The translations under genes were made by a program, and so were the position numbers. Of a DNA stretch of 6,469 nucleotides, positions 1 through 6,009 are shown in pieces. Under the pieces are notes generated by a model that was not told the origin of the DNA, searched no databases, and saw only the letters and a list, made by a program, of their open reading frames with translations. The stretch comes from Bacteroidota bacterium (GTDB taxonomy: Bacteria > Bacteroidota > Bacteroidia > Flavobacteriales_D > Sanyastnellaceae): contig JAQCID010000067.1 of NCBI GenBank assembly GCA_027618855.1, positions 1 to 6,469 of the forward strand, written 5' to 3'. Numbering within the stretch: the stretch's first letter is position 1; each line of letters opens with the position of its first letter.

Positions 1-156
1 GATACCCTGTGCTCCATACGCTTGAATCCGCTCTGCGGCAAGCATGATGTTTGGAACCAAGCCCCCTCTCGCGTTACGCAGTGTGGCGATTTTATTTACA
101 TTGACACTAAGTTTAGTGTTCAACGTTAAATTTTGTATCTTCGAGGTGTCTGACAT
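1..156 (-). CDS. pdxJ: Pyridoxine 5'-phosphate synthase, N-terminal part (runs off the left edge)
   Basis: PdxJ condenses 1-deoxy-D-xylulose 5-phosphate with 3-amino-2-oxopropyl phosphate to pyridoxine 5'-phosphate, the ring-closing step of DXP-dependent vitamin B6 synthesis, in the cytoplasm. Only 52 codons are present. The minus-strand translation contains [19 protein letters not shown] (residues 15-33), the highly conserved first beta-strand and following turn of the PdxJ TIM barrel. It continues into a helix with [13 protein letters not shown], matching the family pattern. The ATG at 156 gives about 13 residues more than the usual family start. An in-frame TTG at 123 would give MNTKLSVN, which fits the family start better, but TTG starts are uncommon and neither start has a clear ribosome binding site. 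The gene diverges from the CBS gene with a 16-bp gap, or 49 bp if TTG is used. Identity is secure; the start is not. Confidence 0.93.
   Translation of the reverse strand, partial: MSDTSKIQNLTLNTKLSVNVNKIATLRNARGGLVPNIMLAAERIQAYGAQGI
104..119. repeat. Perfect 16-bp inverted repeat (ACACTAA-gt-TTAGTGT)
   Basis: The arms 104-110 and 113-119 are exact reverse complements around a 2-base centre. The site lies in the first codons of pdxJ (residues N-T-K-L-S-V) and just upstream of the putative -7 element of the divergent CBS gene at 136-143, so it would cover the -33 region. That position would suit a repressor operator. However, the amino acids encoded here are conserved in PdxJ, so the symmetry may be a coincidence of coding. 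The repeat is directly visible; an operator role is speculation. Confidence 0.35.
113..143 (+). promoter_or_regulatory. Candidate Bacteroidota-type promoter for the CBS gene
   Basis: TATCTTCG at 136-143 differs at one base from the Bacteroidota -7 consensus TAnnTTTG and lies 29 bp before the ATG at 173. The -33 side is poor: TTAG at 113-116, 19 bases upstream, is the best match to TTTG. The element lies inside the 5' end of pdxJ if pdxJ starts at 156, or between the genes if it starts at the TTG at 123. The call rests on motif resemblance and position only. Confidence 0.3.
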
Positions 157-172
157 TTGGTAAAATTAACTC

Positions 173-649
173 ATGAGAGCCCAGCAACTTCTAACTTCGG
201 ACCTTCCTCTTTTACACCCTATTGATACTGTGTCTAACGCCATACAATTGATGGATGAATATAAGGTTTCACATCTTCCATTAGTCGTTGAGGATATGTT
301 TAAGGGGCTTATTAATGAAGAAGATTTGCTGGAATGTGACAAAGATGCTGTACTTGCAGAAGTGGATACCCATCCGATATTTGTAGATCCAAATATTCAC
401 ATTTATGAAGTTGTAGCCCAAATGGCTCAGGCCAAAATTGATGTTCTTCCCGTTGTTATTCAAGGAAAGTATATGGGATGTATTGACAGAGGTTCAATCT
501 TGAACTTTTTCGCTCAAGAATCTGGATGGGCATTAGAGGGTAGCATTGTCGTTTTGGAAATACCTGCTGCGAATTACAGCTTGTCAAAAATCTCTCGGAT
601 CGTCGAAGAGAACGGTGCCCGAATTACAAGTTTCAATATGAATCATTGA
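173..649 (+). CDS. AcuB-like CBS-CBS-ACT protein, cut short by an in-frame TGA
   Basis: A predicted cytoplasmic protein with two CBS modules (about residues 1-58 and 63-118), which in this family usually bind adenosine nucleotides. They are followed by the beginning of an ACT-like regulatory domain: strand SIVVLEI at 124-130, helix LSKISRIVEENG at 137-148, and a second strand to 158. CBS hallmarks include the VSHLPLV and IDVLPVV strands and GLINEEDLL. A TGA at 647-649 ends the frame between strands 2 and 3 of the ACT domain. The same frame then stays open to 818-820 and encodes what looks like the rest of the domain. Full readthrough gives 215 residues, the length I expect for this Bacteroidota family and for AcuB. 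The ligand and partner are unknown. Conservation next to pdxJ and nadK is common in Bacteroidota, but I cannot assign a pathway. The ATG at 173 is the first sensible start and begins directly with the CBS fold. Confidence 0.85.
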   Translation: MRAQQLLTSDLPLLHPIDTVSNAIQLMDEYKVSHLPLVVEDMFKGLINEEDLLECDKDAVLAEVDTHPIFVDPNIHIYEVVAQMAQAKIDVLPVVIQGKYMGCIDRGSILNFFAQESGWALEGSIVVLEIPAANYSLSKISRIVEENGARITSFNMNH

Positions 650-820
650 TCGGCGCTCGATTTGGTGGTGTCCATGAAAGTAAATACCATTAACATCGCT
701 ACGATTATGGCCTCTTTTGAACGGTTTGACTACAAAGTTTTAAATTTCTATAATTCACCCGAGGTGGAGGACGAAATCCGCAACAAGTTTGAAGCTTTTA
801 TGCGTTATCTCGAGTCCTGA
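650..820 (+). pseudogene. Detached C-terminal half of the ACT-like domain of the CBS protein
   Basis: This stretch is in the same frame as the CBS gene and directly follows its TGA. It translates to 56 residues before a second TGA at 818-820. It contains a beta-strand (ALDLVVSMKVN), a helix (NIATIMASFERFDY), a short strand (KVLNFYN) and a charged C-terminal helix (EVEDEIRNKFEAFMRYLES). That is the order expected for the second half of an ACT-like domain and the usual tail of this family. There is no frameshift, so one base change at 647-649 would restore the gene (for example CGA, Arg, or TGG, Trp). An ATG at 674 could allow reinitiation of a 48-codon product, but no ribosome binding site supports it. 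The fragment ends 14 bp before nadK. Whether the gene is really broken depends on whether the TGA is genuine. Confidence 0.75.
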
Positions 821-834
821 TATAAATTTCAATC

Positions 835-1713
835 ATGCGTATAGCTCTTTTTGGGAAACCCTTCCAGCCGAAACACAACGATGCCGTGAAGCATCTCGTG
901 GATAGGATTATAGAGATTGACTCTTCTGCGCTTTTTTACGGCGAGTTTAGAACTTTTCTCGAGCAGTCGATGTGTTTGCCTGATTCTTTAGGAACCTTTT
1001 CAGGTTCTAACGAATTAAAGGGATGCGATCTCATTTTCTCTGTGGGTGGAGACGGGACATTTTTGGAGTGTGTTACTTTGGCCTCGATACAGGGTGTCCC
1101 CATCATGGGAATCAATACGGGTACGCTGGGGTTTCTATCTAATGTAGGAACTGATTCTATCGATGAGGCAGTGGACTCGATTGTCAACGGTAAAACATGG
1201 ATTGACGAGCGAGCGCTCTTTAAAGTTGAGGCAGAAGGTATGGATTTGGGAGATTTTCCCTATGCAATCAATGAAGTTGCGATTCACAAGCATGATACCG
1301 CGAGCATGGTCGTCGTGGAGGTCTATAGAAACGAAAAATTAGTCAATACATATTGGGCTGACGGCTTAATTGTCTCTACGGCTACAGGCTCTACGGCATA
1401 CAGCCTAAGTGCAGGAGGTCCAATTATCTCACCCAGTTCCGATGTGGCTGTGATCACACCCTTGGCCCCACATAACCTTACGAATCGACCCCTCGTCGTT
1501 CCTCTTGAAGGAGAAATCACTCTGTCTCCAGGTGGGAGAGACGCAAGTTATCTTCTATCACTCGACAGTAGATCCTATCATATTTCTCCCAAATGTAAAG
1601 TGAGTGTAAAGCCCGCTCCATTTAAAGTGAGGTTTGTCAATCTGGAACATCAAAACTTCTTTCACACCCTACGTTCAAAGATGCATTGGGGAATTGATCC
1701 GCGTGAGCGTTGA
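835..1713 (+). CDS. nadK: NAD kinase (ATP-NAD kinase)
   Basis: A cytoplasmic enzyme that phosphorylates NAD to NADP, the only de novo route to NADP. The 292-residue length is normal. The family signatures are present and in order: GGDGTFL at 71-77 with the catalytic Asp73, GINTGTLGFL at 92-101, NEVAIHK at 146-152, ADGLIVSTATGSTAYSLSAG at 175-194, and TPLAPHNLTNRPLVVP at 208-223. The C-terminal KMHWGIDPRER is typical of Bacteroidota versions. The start at 835 gives MRIALFGKP, matching the usual first strand. There is no Shine-Dalgarno sequence, only an A/T-rich leader. The gene begins 14 bp after the second stop of the CBS reading frame, so the two are probably co-transcribed. A different promoter seems likely for porG downstream. 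Confidence 0.97.
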   Translation: MRIALFGKPFQPKHNDAVKHLVDRIIEIDSSALFYGEFRTFLEQSMCLPDSLGTFSGSNELKGCDLIFSVGGDGTFLECVTLASIQGVPIMGINTGTLGFLSNVGTDSIDEAVDSIVNGKTWIDERALFKVEAEGMDLGDFPYAINEVAIHKHDTASMVVVEVYRNEKLVNTYWADGLIVSTATGSTAYSLSAGGPIISPSSDVAVITPLAPHNLTNRPLVVPLEGEITLSPGGRDASYLLSLDSRSYHISPKCKVSVKPAPFKVRFVNLEHQNFFHTLRSKMHWGIDPRER

Positions 1714-1740
1714 AACAAAGCACAATCTCCACTATTTTCG
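1710..1740 (+). promoter_or_regulatory. Candidate Bacteroidota-type promoter upstream of porG
   Basis: TTG at 1710-1712 and TATTTTCG at 1733-1740 are separated by 20 bases, the spacing expected for the Bacteroidota -33/-7 pair (TTG and TAnnTTTG, one mismatch here). The ATG of porG is 18 bp further on, leaving a short leader. It lies in the 45-bp gap after nadK, overlapping the nadK stop codon. It would let the envelope genes be expressed independently of nadK. The call rests on motif and spacing only. Confidence 0.35.
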
Positions 1741-1758
1741 TGCGTTAGTACACACACT

Positions 1759-2628
1759 ATGACCACCAATTACAAACTCCCAACTACGTATCTCAAAATT
1801 GTGATGTGTCTTTTCATGGCGACATCTGCATTTGATTCTTTTGCCCAAATTTTTCAAGGTGGCTCAAAAGAAATTGGATATCAGATAGGTACCAGTTATT
1901 ACTTGGGTGATTTAAATCCGTCGAATCCATTGGCAGGCAGGCATCATGTCGTTCAAGGTGGATACTTCAGGCACAATATTAATTCTAGAATAGGGATCAG
2001 GTTACAACTCCTTCAAGGCACGATTGAAGCATGGGATGAGGACAGTAACAATGCTTGGTCTCAGAATCGAAATCTGCATTTTAGAAATAAAATGGTCGAG
2101 TTTTCTGTCTCAGGGGAGATCAATTACATCGATCATGTCATGGGAAATACAGACAACAGATTGACGGGGTATCTGACCGCAGGGATAGCTTATTTCACCC
2201 ACGATCCTGAAGCAAAGGACAGCTATGGGAATTGGCATCCATTGCAACCTCTCGGAACAGAAGGACAAGGCTGGACGTTCGGAAATGACCCATATAGACT
2301 CAATGGTATCGCTCTACCTTTCGGAATGGGGTTTAAGGTGAATCTGGGGCCAGCTATCGCATTTCAAATGGAGTGGGGGCTTAGGAAAACGTGGACGGAT
2401 TATTTAGATGATGTGAGTACTTCGTATGTAAACCCAGTGGAACTTAGACAAGCGAGAGGTGAACTCGCGCTCGAAATGGCTGACAGGATTTTAGACCTTC
2501 CCGATGAACTTCCTCATTCTCAAGGTCTTCAAAGAGGAGATCCGGGGCTTGATGACAAGTACGGGTATTTTCTTGCATCTATTGCCTTTCGAGTGAGTAA
2601 AAAGCCTACATCTTGCTGGGAACAATGA
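1759..2628 (+). CDS. porG: Type IX secretion outer-membrane protein PorG (DUF6089 family)
   Basis: A predicted outer-membrane beta-barrel protein. In Porphyromonas gingivalis, PorG (PG0189) associates with the periplasmic PorK/PorN ring of the type IX secretion system. The 289-residue precursor has a signal peptide: hydrophobic core at about 11-24 and likely cleavage after SFA29, leaving an N-terminal Gln. The mature part opens with EIGYQIGTSYYLGDLNP (38-54), whose Y-x-G-D-L-N-P pattern is the hallmark of this family. It continues as alternating strands rich in Gly and aromatic residues. The late conserved segments are WTDYLDDVSTSYVNP and RGDPGLDDKYGYF, followed by a strand and a short Cys-containing tail. 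The position directly before uppS and bamA matches the P. gingivalis order, which supports the name beyond fold similarity. The C-terminal ATGA overlaps the uppS start. No T9SS cargo or other por genes are in the window. The alternative name is simply DUF6089 protein. Confidence 0.85.
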   Translation: MTTNYKLPTTYLKIVMCLFMATSAFDSFAQIFQGGSKEIGYQIGTSYYLGDLNPSNPLAGRHHVVQGGYFRHNINSRIGIRLQLLQGTIEAWDEDSNNAWSQNRNLHFRNKMVEFSVSGEINYIDHVMGNTDNRLTGYLTAGIAYFTHDPEAKDSYGNWHPLQPLGTEGQGWTFGNDPYRLNGIALPFGMGFKVNLGPAIAFQMEWGLRKTWTDYLDDVSTSYVNPVELRQARGELALEMADRILDLPDELPHSQGLQRGDPGLDDKYGYFLASIAFRVSKKPTSCWEQ

Positions 2629-3404
2629 GCGATTTCCAAATGACAGAAGAGGAAACGCAAGACCGTCTTGATCTGCTTCTTTCGGCAGGTATAAATCCAG
2701 ATGAAATGCCCAAGCATATCGCCATTATCATGGACGGGAATGGACGTTGGGCAAATAACAAAGGGGAGGAAAGAATTTTTGGCCATCTAAATGGTGTAGA
2801 ATCTGTTCGGGCTGTTGTTGAGGCTGCTTTACAAACAGGGGTGAGATTCTTGACGTTATATGCCTTCAGTACCGAGAACTGGAATCGACCTAAGGAAGAG
2901 GTCGCGGCACTGATGGATCTGTTGGTAACCACACTTGTGAAGGAAACGGAAGATTTAAAAGGAAAGGGTGTGTGTCTTAGTACCATAGGAGATTTAAAGG
3001 CACTTCCAAAAGATTGTCAAGTTCAACTGAAATCTACCACTGAATTAAATCCGGAGCCTCCTCGTTTGGACCTGATTTTGGCTTTAAATTATAGCTCAAA
3101 GTGGGAGCTTATTGAGGCTGTAAAAGATATTGTTAGAAGTGGTGTCAGTGTAGATGACATTAATTCAGAGATGTTTGAAAGTTATCTAAAGACAGCCGGG
3201 ATTCCTGACCCTGAACTTATGATAAGGACTTCAGGGGAACATAGGATAAGTAATTTCATGTTGTGGCAGTTAGCGTATACAGAATTCCACTTTACGCCCG
3301 TACTTTGGCCTGATTTTCGTCGAGAACATTTTCTCGCAGCTATTTATGATTTTCAAAACCGAGAACGTCGCTTCGGCGGAGTTCCACAACAGACTGATAA
3401 ATGA
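2625..3404 (+). CDS. uppS: Isoprenyl transferase / undecaprenyl diphosphate synthase
   Basis: A cytoplasmic cis-prenyltransferase that adds isopentenyl units to farnesyl diphosphate to make undecaprenyl diphosphate, the lipid carrier for peptidoglycan and surface polysaccharide. At 259 residues it is slightly longer than the usual ~245 because of an acidic N-terminal extension. Signatures seen: HIAIIMDGNGRWA at 31-43 with catalytic Asp37, FSTENW at 81-86 with the catalytic Asn/Trp region, LNYSSKWE at 154-161, PDPELMIRTSGEHRISNF at 194-211 (diphosphate-binding Arg residues), TEFHFTPVLWPDF at 219-231, and RRFGG near the end. I chose the ATG at 2625, whose ATGA overlaps the porG stop and which has GGGA shortly upstream, over the in-frame TTG at 2613. 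The 3' end overlaps bamA in the same ATGA way, implying coupled translation of all three genes. Confidence 0.96.
   Translation: MSDFQMTEEETQDRLDLLLSAGINPDEMPKHIAIIMDGNGRWANNKGEERIFGHLNGVESVRAVVEAALQTGVRFLTLYAFSTENWNRPKEEVAALMDLLVTTLVKETEDLKGKGVCLSTIGDLKALPKDCQVQLKSTTELNPEPPRLDLILALNYSSKWELIEAVKDIVRSGVSVDDINSEMFESYLKTAGIPDPELMIRTSGEHRISNFMLWQLAYTEFHFTPVLWPDFRREHFLAAIYDFQNRERRFGGVPQQTDK
3363..3384 (+). promoter_or_regulatory. Possible RNA hairpin with cUUCGg tetraloop ahead of bamA
   Basis: The arms 3363-3371 and 3376-3384 can pair over nine positions (seven Watson-Crick, one G-U, one G-A mismatch) around the loop TTCG at 3372-3375, closed by a C-G pair. cUUCGg loops are exceptionally stable. 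The hairpin sits in the last codons of uppS and ends 16 bases before the bamA ATG. There is no T-run after it, so it is not a rho-independent terminator. It could affect translational coupling, but it also encodes the conserved RRFGG of UppS, so chance is a real alternative. Confidence 0.3.
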
Positions 3405-5932
3405 GAGCATTTTTGCTTACGATAGCCCTTATGCTACCGTGTTTTCTTTCTTTAGGTCAAACGCTGGACAAGAGCGATCTCGAAGTGCTAGATCTCAGCA
3501 TCCCACAAGAATACCGCATAGGTGGAATTACAGTTGTAGGAGCTGAGTACACTGATGTACAGGCTATTAAATTATTTAGTGCGCTACAAATTGGCGCATC
3601 CGTAACCATTCCGGGAGAGATGCTGGGGGATGCGATAAAGAGTTTGTGGAATCAGGATCTTTTTGCAGATATCAGCATTGAGGCTGCCGAACTTAGGGAC
3701 CGTGATTTATATCTTGTCATTCGCGTGAAAGAACTGCCTCGTCTAACGAGGTACAGTATTGCTGGTGTGAATAGATCGGAGCAGGAAACGGTTCGTGGGA
3801 AGATCGATTTTACGACGGGTCGTATCGTCAATGAAAACGTACTGGCGGTAGCTACAAAACGAATTAGGGATCATTATCGTGACAAGGGCTTTCTTGATAT
3901 CGATGTGGATATCGTCCAAGAGGTTGATTCCACGTTTTCAAATGGTACGATTGTGAGGGTGAATATAGACAAGGGCACTAAAATCAAGGTAGATCTGATT
4001 ACTCTTAATGGGATTAACGCATTTGATACTGACAAAGTAAAACGTAAAATGAAATCCACAAAAGAAAAGAAGTGGTGGAGATTTTACAAGTCCTCTAAAT
4101 ACATAGAGCAAGGGTTCGAAACGGATCAACAGGCGATTATTTCATTGTATAACAATGAGGGGTACAGAAATGCAAGAATAACAAACGATTCCATTTATAG
4201 AACAGATGAGGGACTTGTCGCACTGGTACTCGACATCGAAGAGGGGAATCAATTCCGCTTTGGAAATATATCTTTCACAGGGAACACAAAATATCGGTCC
4301 ACCCAACTCGATTCTATATTAGGGATACGCAGAGGCGATGTTTACTCTCTCGCACACCTTGAGACTCGCGTGTTTATGGATCCAAAAGGAATGGATTTGA
4401 GTTCTCTTTATCAAGACGATGGATACCTCACCTTTCGAGCAATGCCTATCGAACAAAGAGTAGAAAATGACACGATCGATATAGAGGTGCGAATGATGGA
4501 GGGTCAGCAATTTCGAATCGGAAAAATTCTTGTAGAAGGAAATACGAAGACAAACGATCACGTTATTTATCGTGAAATTCGAACGCGCCCAGGTGATTTA
4601 TTCAGTCGTACAGATATCATTAGAACTCAGCGTGAGCTTTCTCAATTGAACTACTTTAATCCCGAAGCGTTTGGTATCAATCCGATTCAACATCCAGAGG
4701 ATGGGACAGTGGACATCGAATATAAAGTAGAAGAAAAACCATCGGACCAAATAGAGCTGAGTGGTGGTTGGGGCGGTGGCAGAGTAGTGGGCTCTCTAGG
4801 CCTGACCTTTACGAATTTCTCATCCAAGAAAATGTTTAATAGGGATTCATGGCGACCCATTCCCACAGGAGATGGTCAGAGTGTAAGTATACGTGCTCAG
4901 TCTAACGGCCTCTATTTCCAGAGTTACAATATGAGCTTCATAGAGAGTTGGTTAGGGGGCAAGGAACCAACTACTCTTAGTGTATCTCTTTCAAAATCGC
5001 TCCAATCAAATGGACAACCCAAACTTATCGATGGTGAAATTAATGAGTTGCGTAATTCACTTGAAATCATCGGGGTCAAAGTCGGATTGGGCAAAAGATT
5101 GAAGAAACCAGACGATTGGTTCCGTTTCCTTTCCTCTCTGTCATACCAAAATTTTAACCTCGACAATTACGGTTCATTCTTTAGCTTCTCAAACGGGCGG
5201 TCGAATAACTTAGCTGCGAAAATTTCTCTGGGGCGAAACTCGATAAGCGACCCTATTTATCCAACTTGGGGTTCAAATGTAGAGGTGAGTGTTAACGCAA
5301 CGATTCCCTACAGTATGTTTCGACCAGATGGCTATTATGAAGATCTATCTCTTGAAGAACAATATAAGTGGGTGGAATACCACAAATGGAAATTCAAAGC
5401 AGAATGGTATACGCCATTGTCACGTAGTGGAGGAGAGAATCCAAGAACTCTGGTCCTTAAAGTTGCTGCCGGAGTGGGTCTCATAGGTCAGTATAACCGA
5501 GCTGTCCCCCTCTCTCCATTTGAACGATTTTACCTGGGTGGTGTATTTCTAAGTGGATATACACTGGACGGAAGAGAAATCATCAACTTGCGCGGATATG
5601 ATGATCTGGCCTTGACATCTCCCAATCCTCAAACGGGCGCACCTGTTGTTGCCAAGTACTCGGCCGAACTTCGCTATCCTTTATCCACGAACCCCAGTGC
5701 AACAATCTACACCCTTGCCTTTTTAGAGGGTGGGCAAACTTGGGAGGACACACGCGCCTTCAATCCTTTTCAAGTCTACAGATCAGCCGGCGTAGGGTTG
5801 AGAATATTCCTACCGATGTTTGGTCTGTTGGGATTAGATTACGGTTGGAGACTGGACGATGTAGAAGCAGTCCCAAATATGTCGAGAGGTCAGTTCCACT
5901 TCAGTATGGGAATGAATATGGGGGAACTATAA
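3401..5932 (+). CDS. bamA: Outer membrane protein assembly factor BamA (Omp85)
   Basis: BamA is the central outer-membrane subunit that folds and inserts beta-barrel proteins. The 843-residue precursor starts with a signal peptide (hydrophobic at about 3-18, likely cleaved before Gln20). Five POTRA domains follow at roughly 38-111, 112-192, 195-283, 286-366 and 370-446. They show the recurring pattern of a strand ending in G-N-T or G-V/I-N, a helix, and a closing E-G-x-x-F strand. POTRA3 carries the basic, Trp-rich insert KKWWRFYKSSKY (223-234) usual in Bacteroidota. The barrel spans about 450-843. It includes PFERFYLGG (706-714) and the conserved RGY of the L6 lid loop at 731-733 (LRGYDD), which locks inside the barrel. 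The protein ends FHFSMGMNMGEL rather than on Phe. The start overlaps the uppS stop (ATGA), and no separate promoter is evident. Upstream porG and downstream ompH encode a likely client and a chaperone of the same pathway. Confidence 0.96.
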   Translation: MRAFLLTIALMLPCFLSLGQTLDKSDLEVLDLSIPQEYRIGGITVVGAEYTDVQAIKLFSALQIGASVTIPGEMLGDAIKSLWNQDLFADISIEAAELRDRDLYLVIRVKELPRLTRYSIAGVNRSEQETVRGKIDFTTGRIVNENVLAVATKRIRDHYRDKGFLDIDVDIVQEVDSTFSNGTIVRVNIDKGTKIKVDLITLNGINAFDTDKVKRKMKSTKEKKWWRFYKSSKYIEQGFETDQQAIISLYNNEGYRNARITNDSIYRTDEGLVALVLDIEEGNQFRFGNISFTGNTKYRSTQLDSILGIRRGDVYSLAHLETRVFMDPKGMDLSSLYQDDGYLTFRAMPIEQRVENDTIDIEVRMMEGQQFRIGKILVEGNTKTNDHVIYREIRTRPGDLFSRTDIIRTQRELSQLNYFNPEAFGINPIQHPEDGTVDIEYKVEEKPSDQIELSGGWGGGRVVGSLGLTFTNFSSKKMFNRDSWRPIPTGDGQSVSIRAQSNGLYFQSYNMSFIESWLGGKEPTTLSVSLSKSLQSNGQPKLIDGEINELRNSLEIIGVKVGLGKRLKKPDDWFRFLSSLSYQNFNLDNYGSFFSFSNGRSNNLAAKISLGRNSISDPIYPTWGSNVEVSVNATIPYSMFRPDGYYEDLSLEEQYKWVEYHKWKFKAEWYTPLSRSGGENPRTLVLKVAAGVGLIGQYNRAVPLSPFERFYLGGVFLSGYTLDGREIINLRGYDDLALTSPNPQTGAPVVAKYSAELRYPLSTNPSATIYTLAFLEGGQTWEDTRAFNPFQVYRSAGVGLRIFLPMFGLLGLDYGWRLDDVEAVPNMSRGQFHFSMGMNMGEL

Positions 5933-6009
5933 CAATGATTGGCATAAAATGACGTTTATAGTCGAGCACGAACGCACTGCTTTATTAACTTCGCAAGAAT
6001 AATTTCAAG
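5933..6009 (+). other. Gap between bamA and ompH with a possible -7 element
   Basis: This 77-bp A/T-rich gap is the longest noncoding stretch in the bamA region. TAACTTCG at 5986-5993 resembles the Bacteroidota -7 element TAnnTTTG with one mismatch and lies 16 bp before the ompH ATG. I find no TTG at the expected -33 distance, so promoter support is weak. There is no strong hairpin and no T-run, hence no visible terminator after bamA, and ompH may be read through from upstream. Confidence 0.25.

Noticed and set aside
647..649. TGA read as tryptophan throughout the organism (alternative genetic code).
   Set aside because: nadK, porG and uppS all end at the expected place on TGA, two of them in ATGA overlaps with the next start, and Trp is encoded by TGG in every gene here.
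647..664. Possible selenocysteine or programmed readthrough signal: TGA followed by a small inverted repeat (ATCG/CGAT, 649-661).
   Set aside because: The stem is only 4 bp with a 5-base loop, too weak for a bacterial SECIS. The family has no conserved Cys at this position, and ACT domains have no redox role that would call for selenocysteine.
988..1010. Inverted repeat with a bulge (TTAGGAACC / GGTTCTAA) in the early part of nadK.
   Set aside because: It is inside an intact coding region, has no T-run and is not near any gene boundary; most likely chance.
2613..2624. TTG start for uppS at 2613.
   Set aside because: The ATG at 2625 gives the common ATGA overlap and has GGGA upstream; the four extra residues have no family support.
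3735..3753. Short hairpin CCTCGT-cta-ACGAGG within bamA.
   Set aside because: It is deep inside coding sequence with a 3-base loop and no context suggesting a terminator or regulatory site.
5740..5952. Overlapping open frame across the bamA 3' end, as well as several open frames on the opposite strand within nadK, bamA and uppS.
   Set aside because: These are alternative-frame shadows of strongly conserved genes; none shows a recognisable domain, signal peptide or start context.
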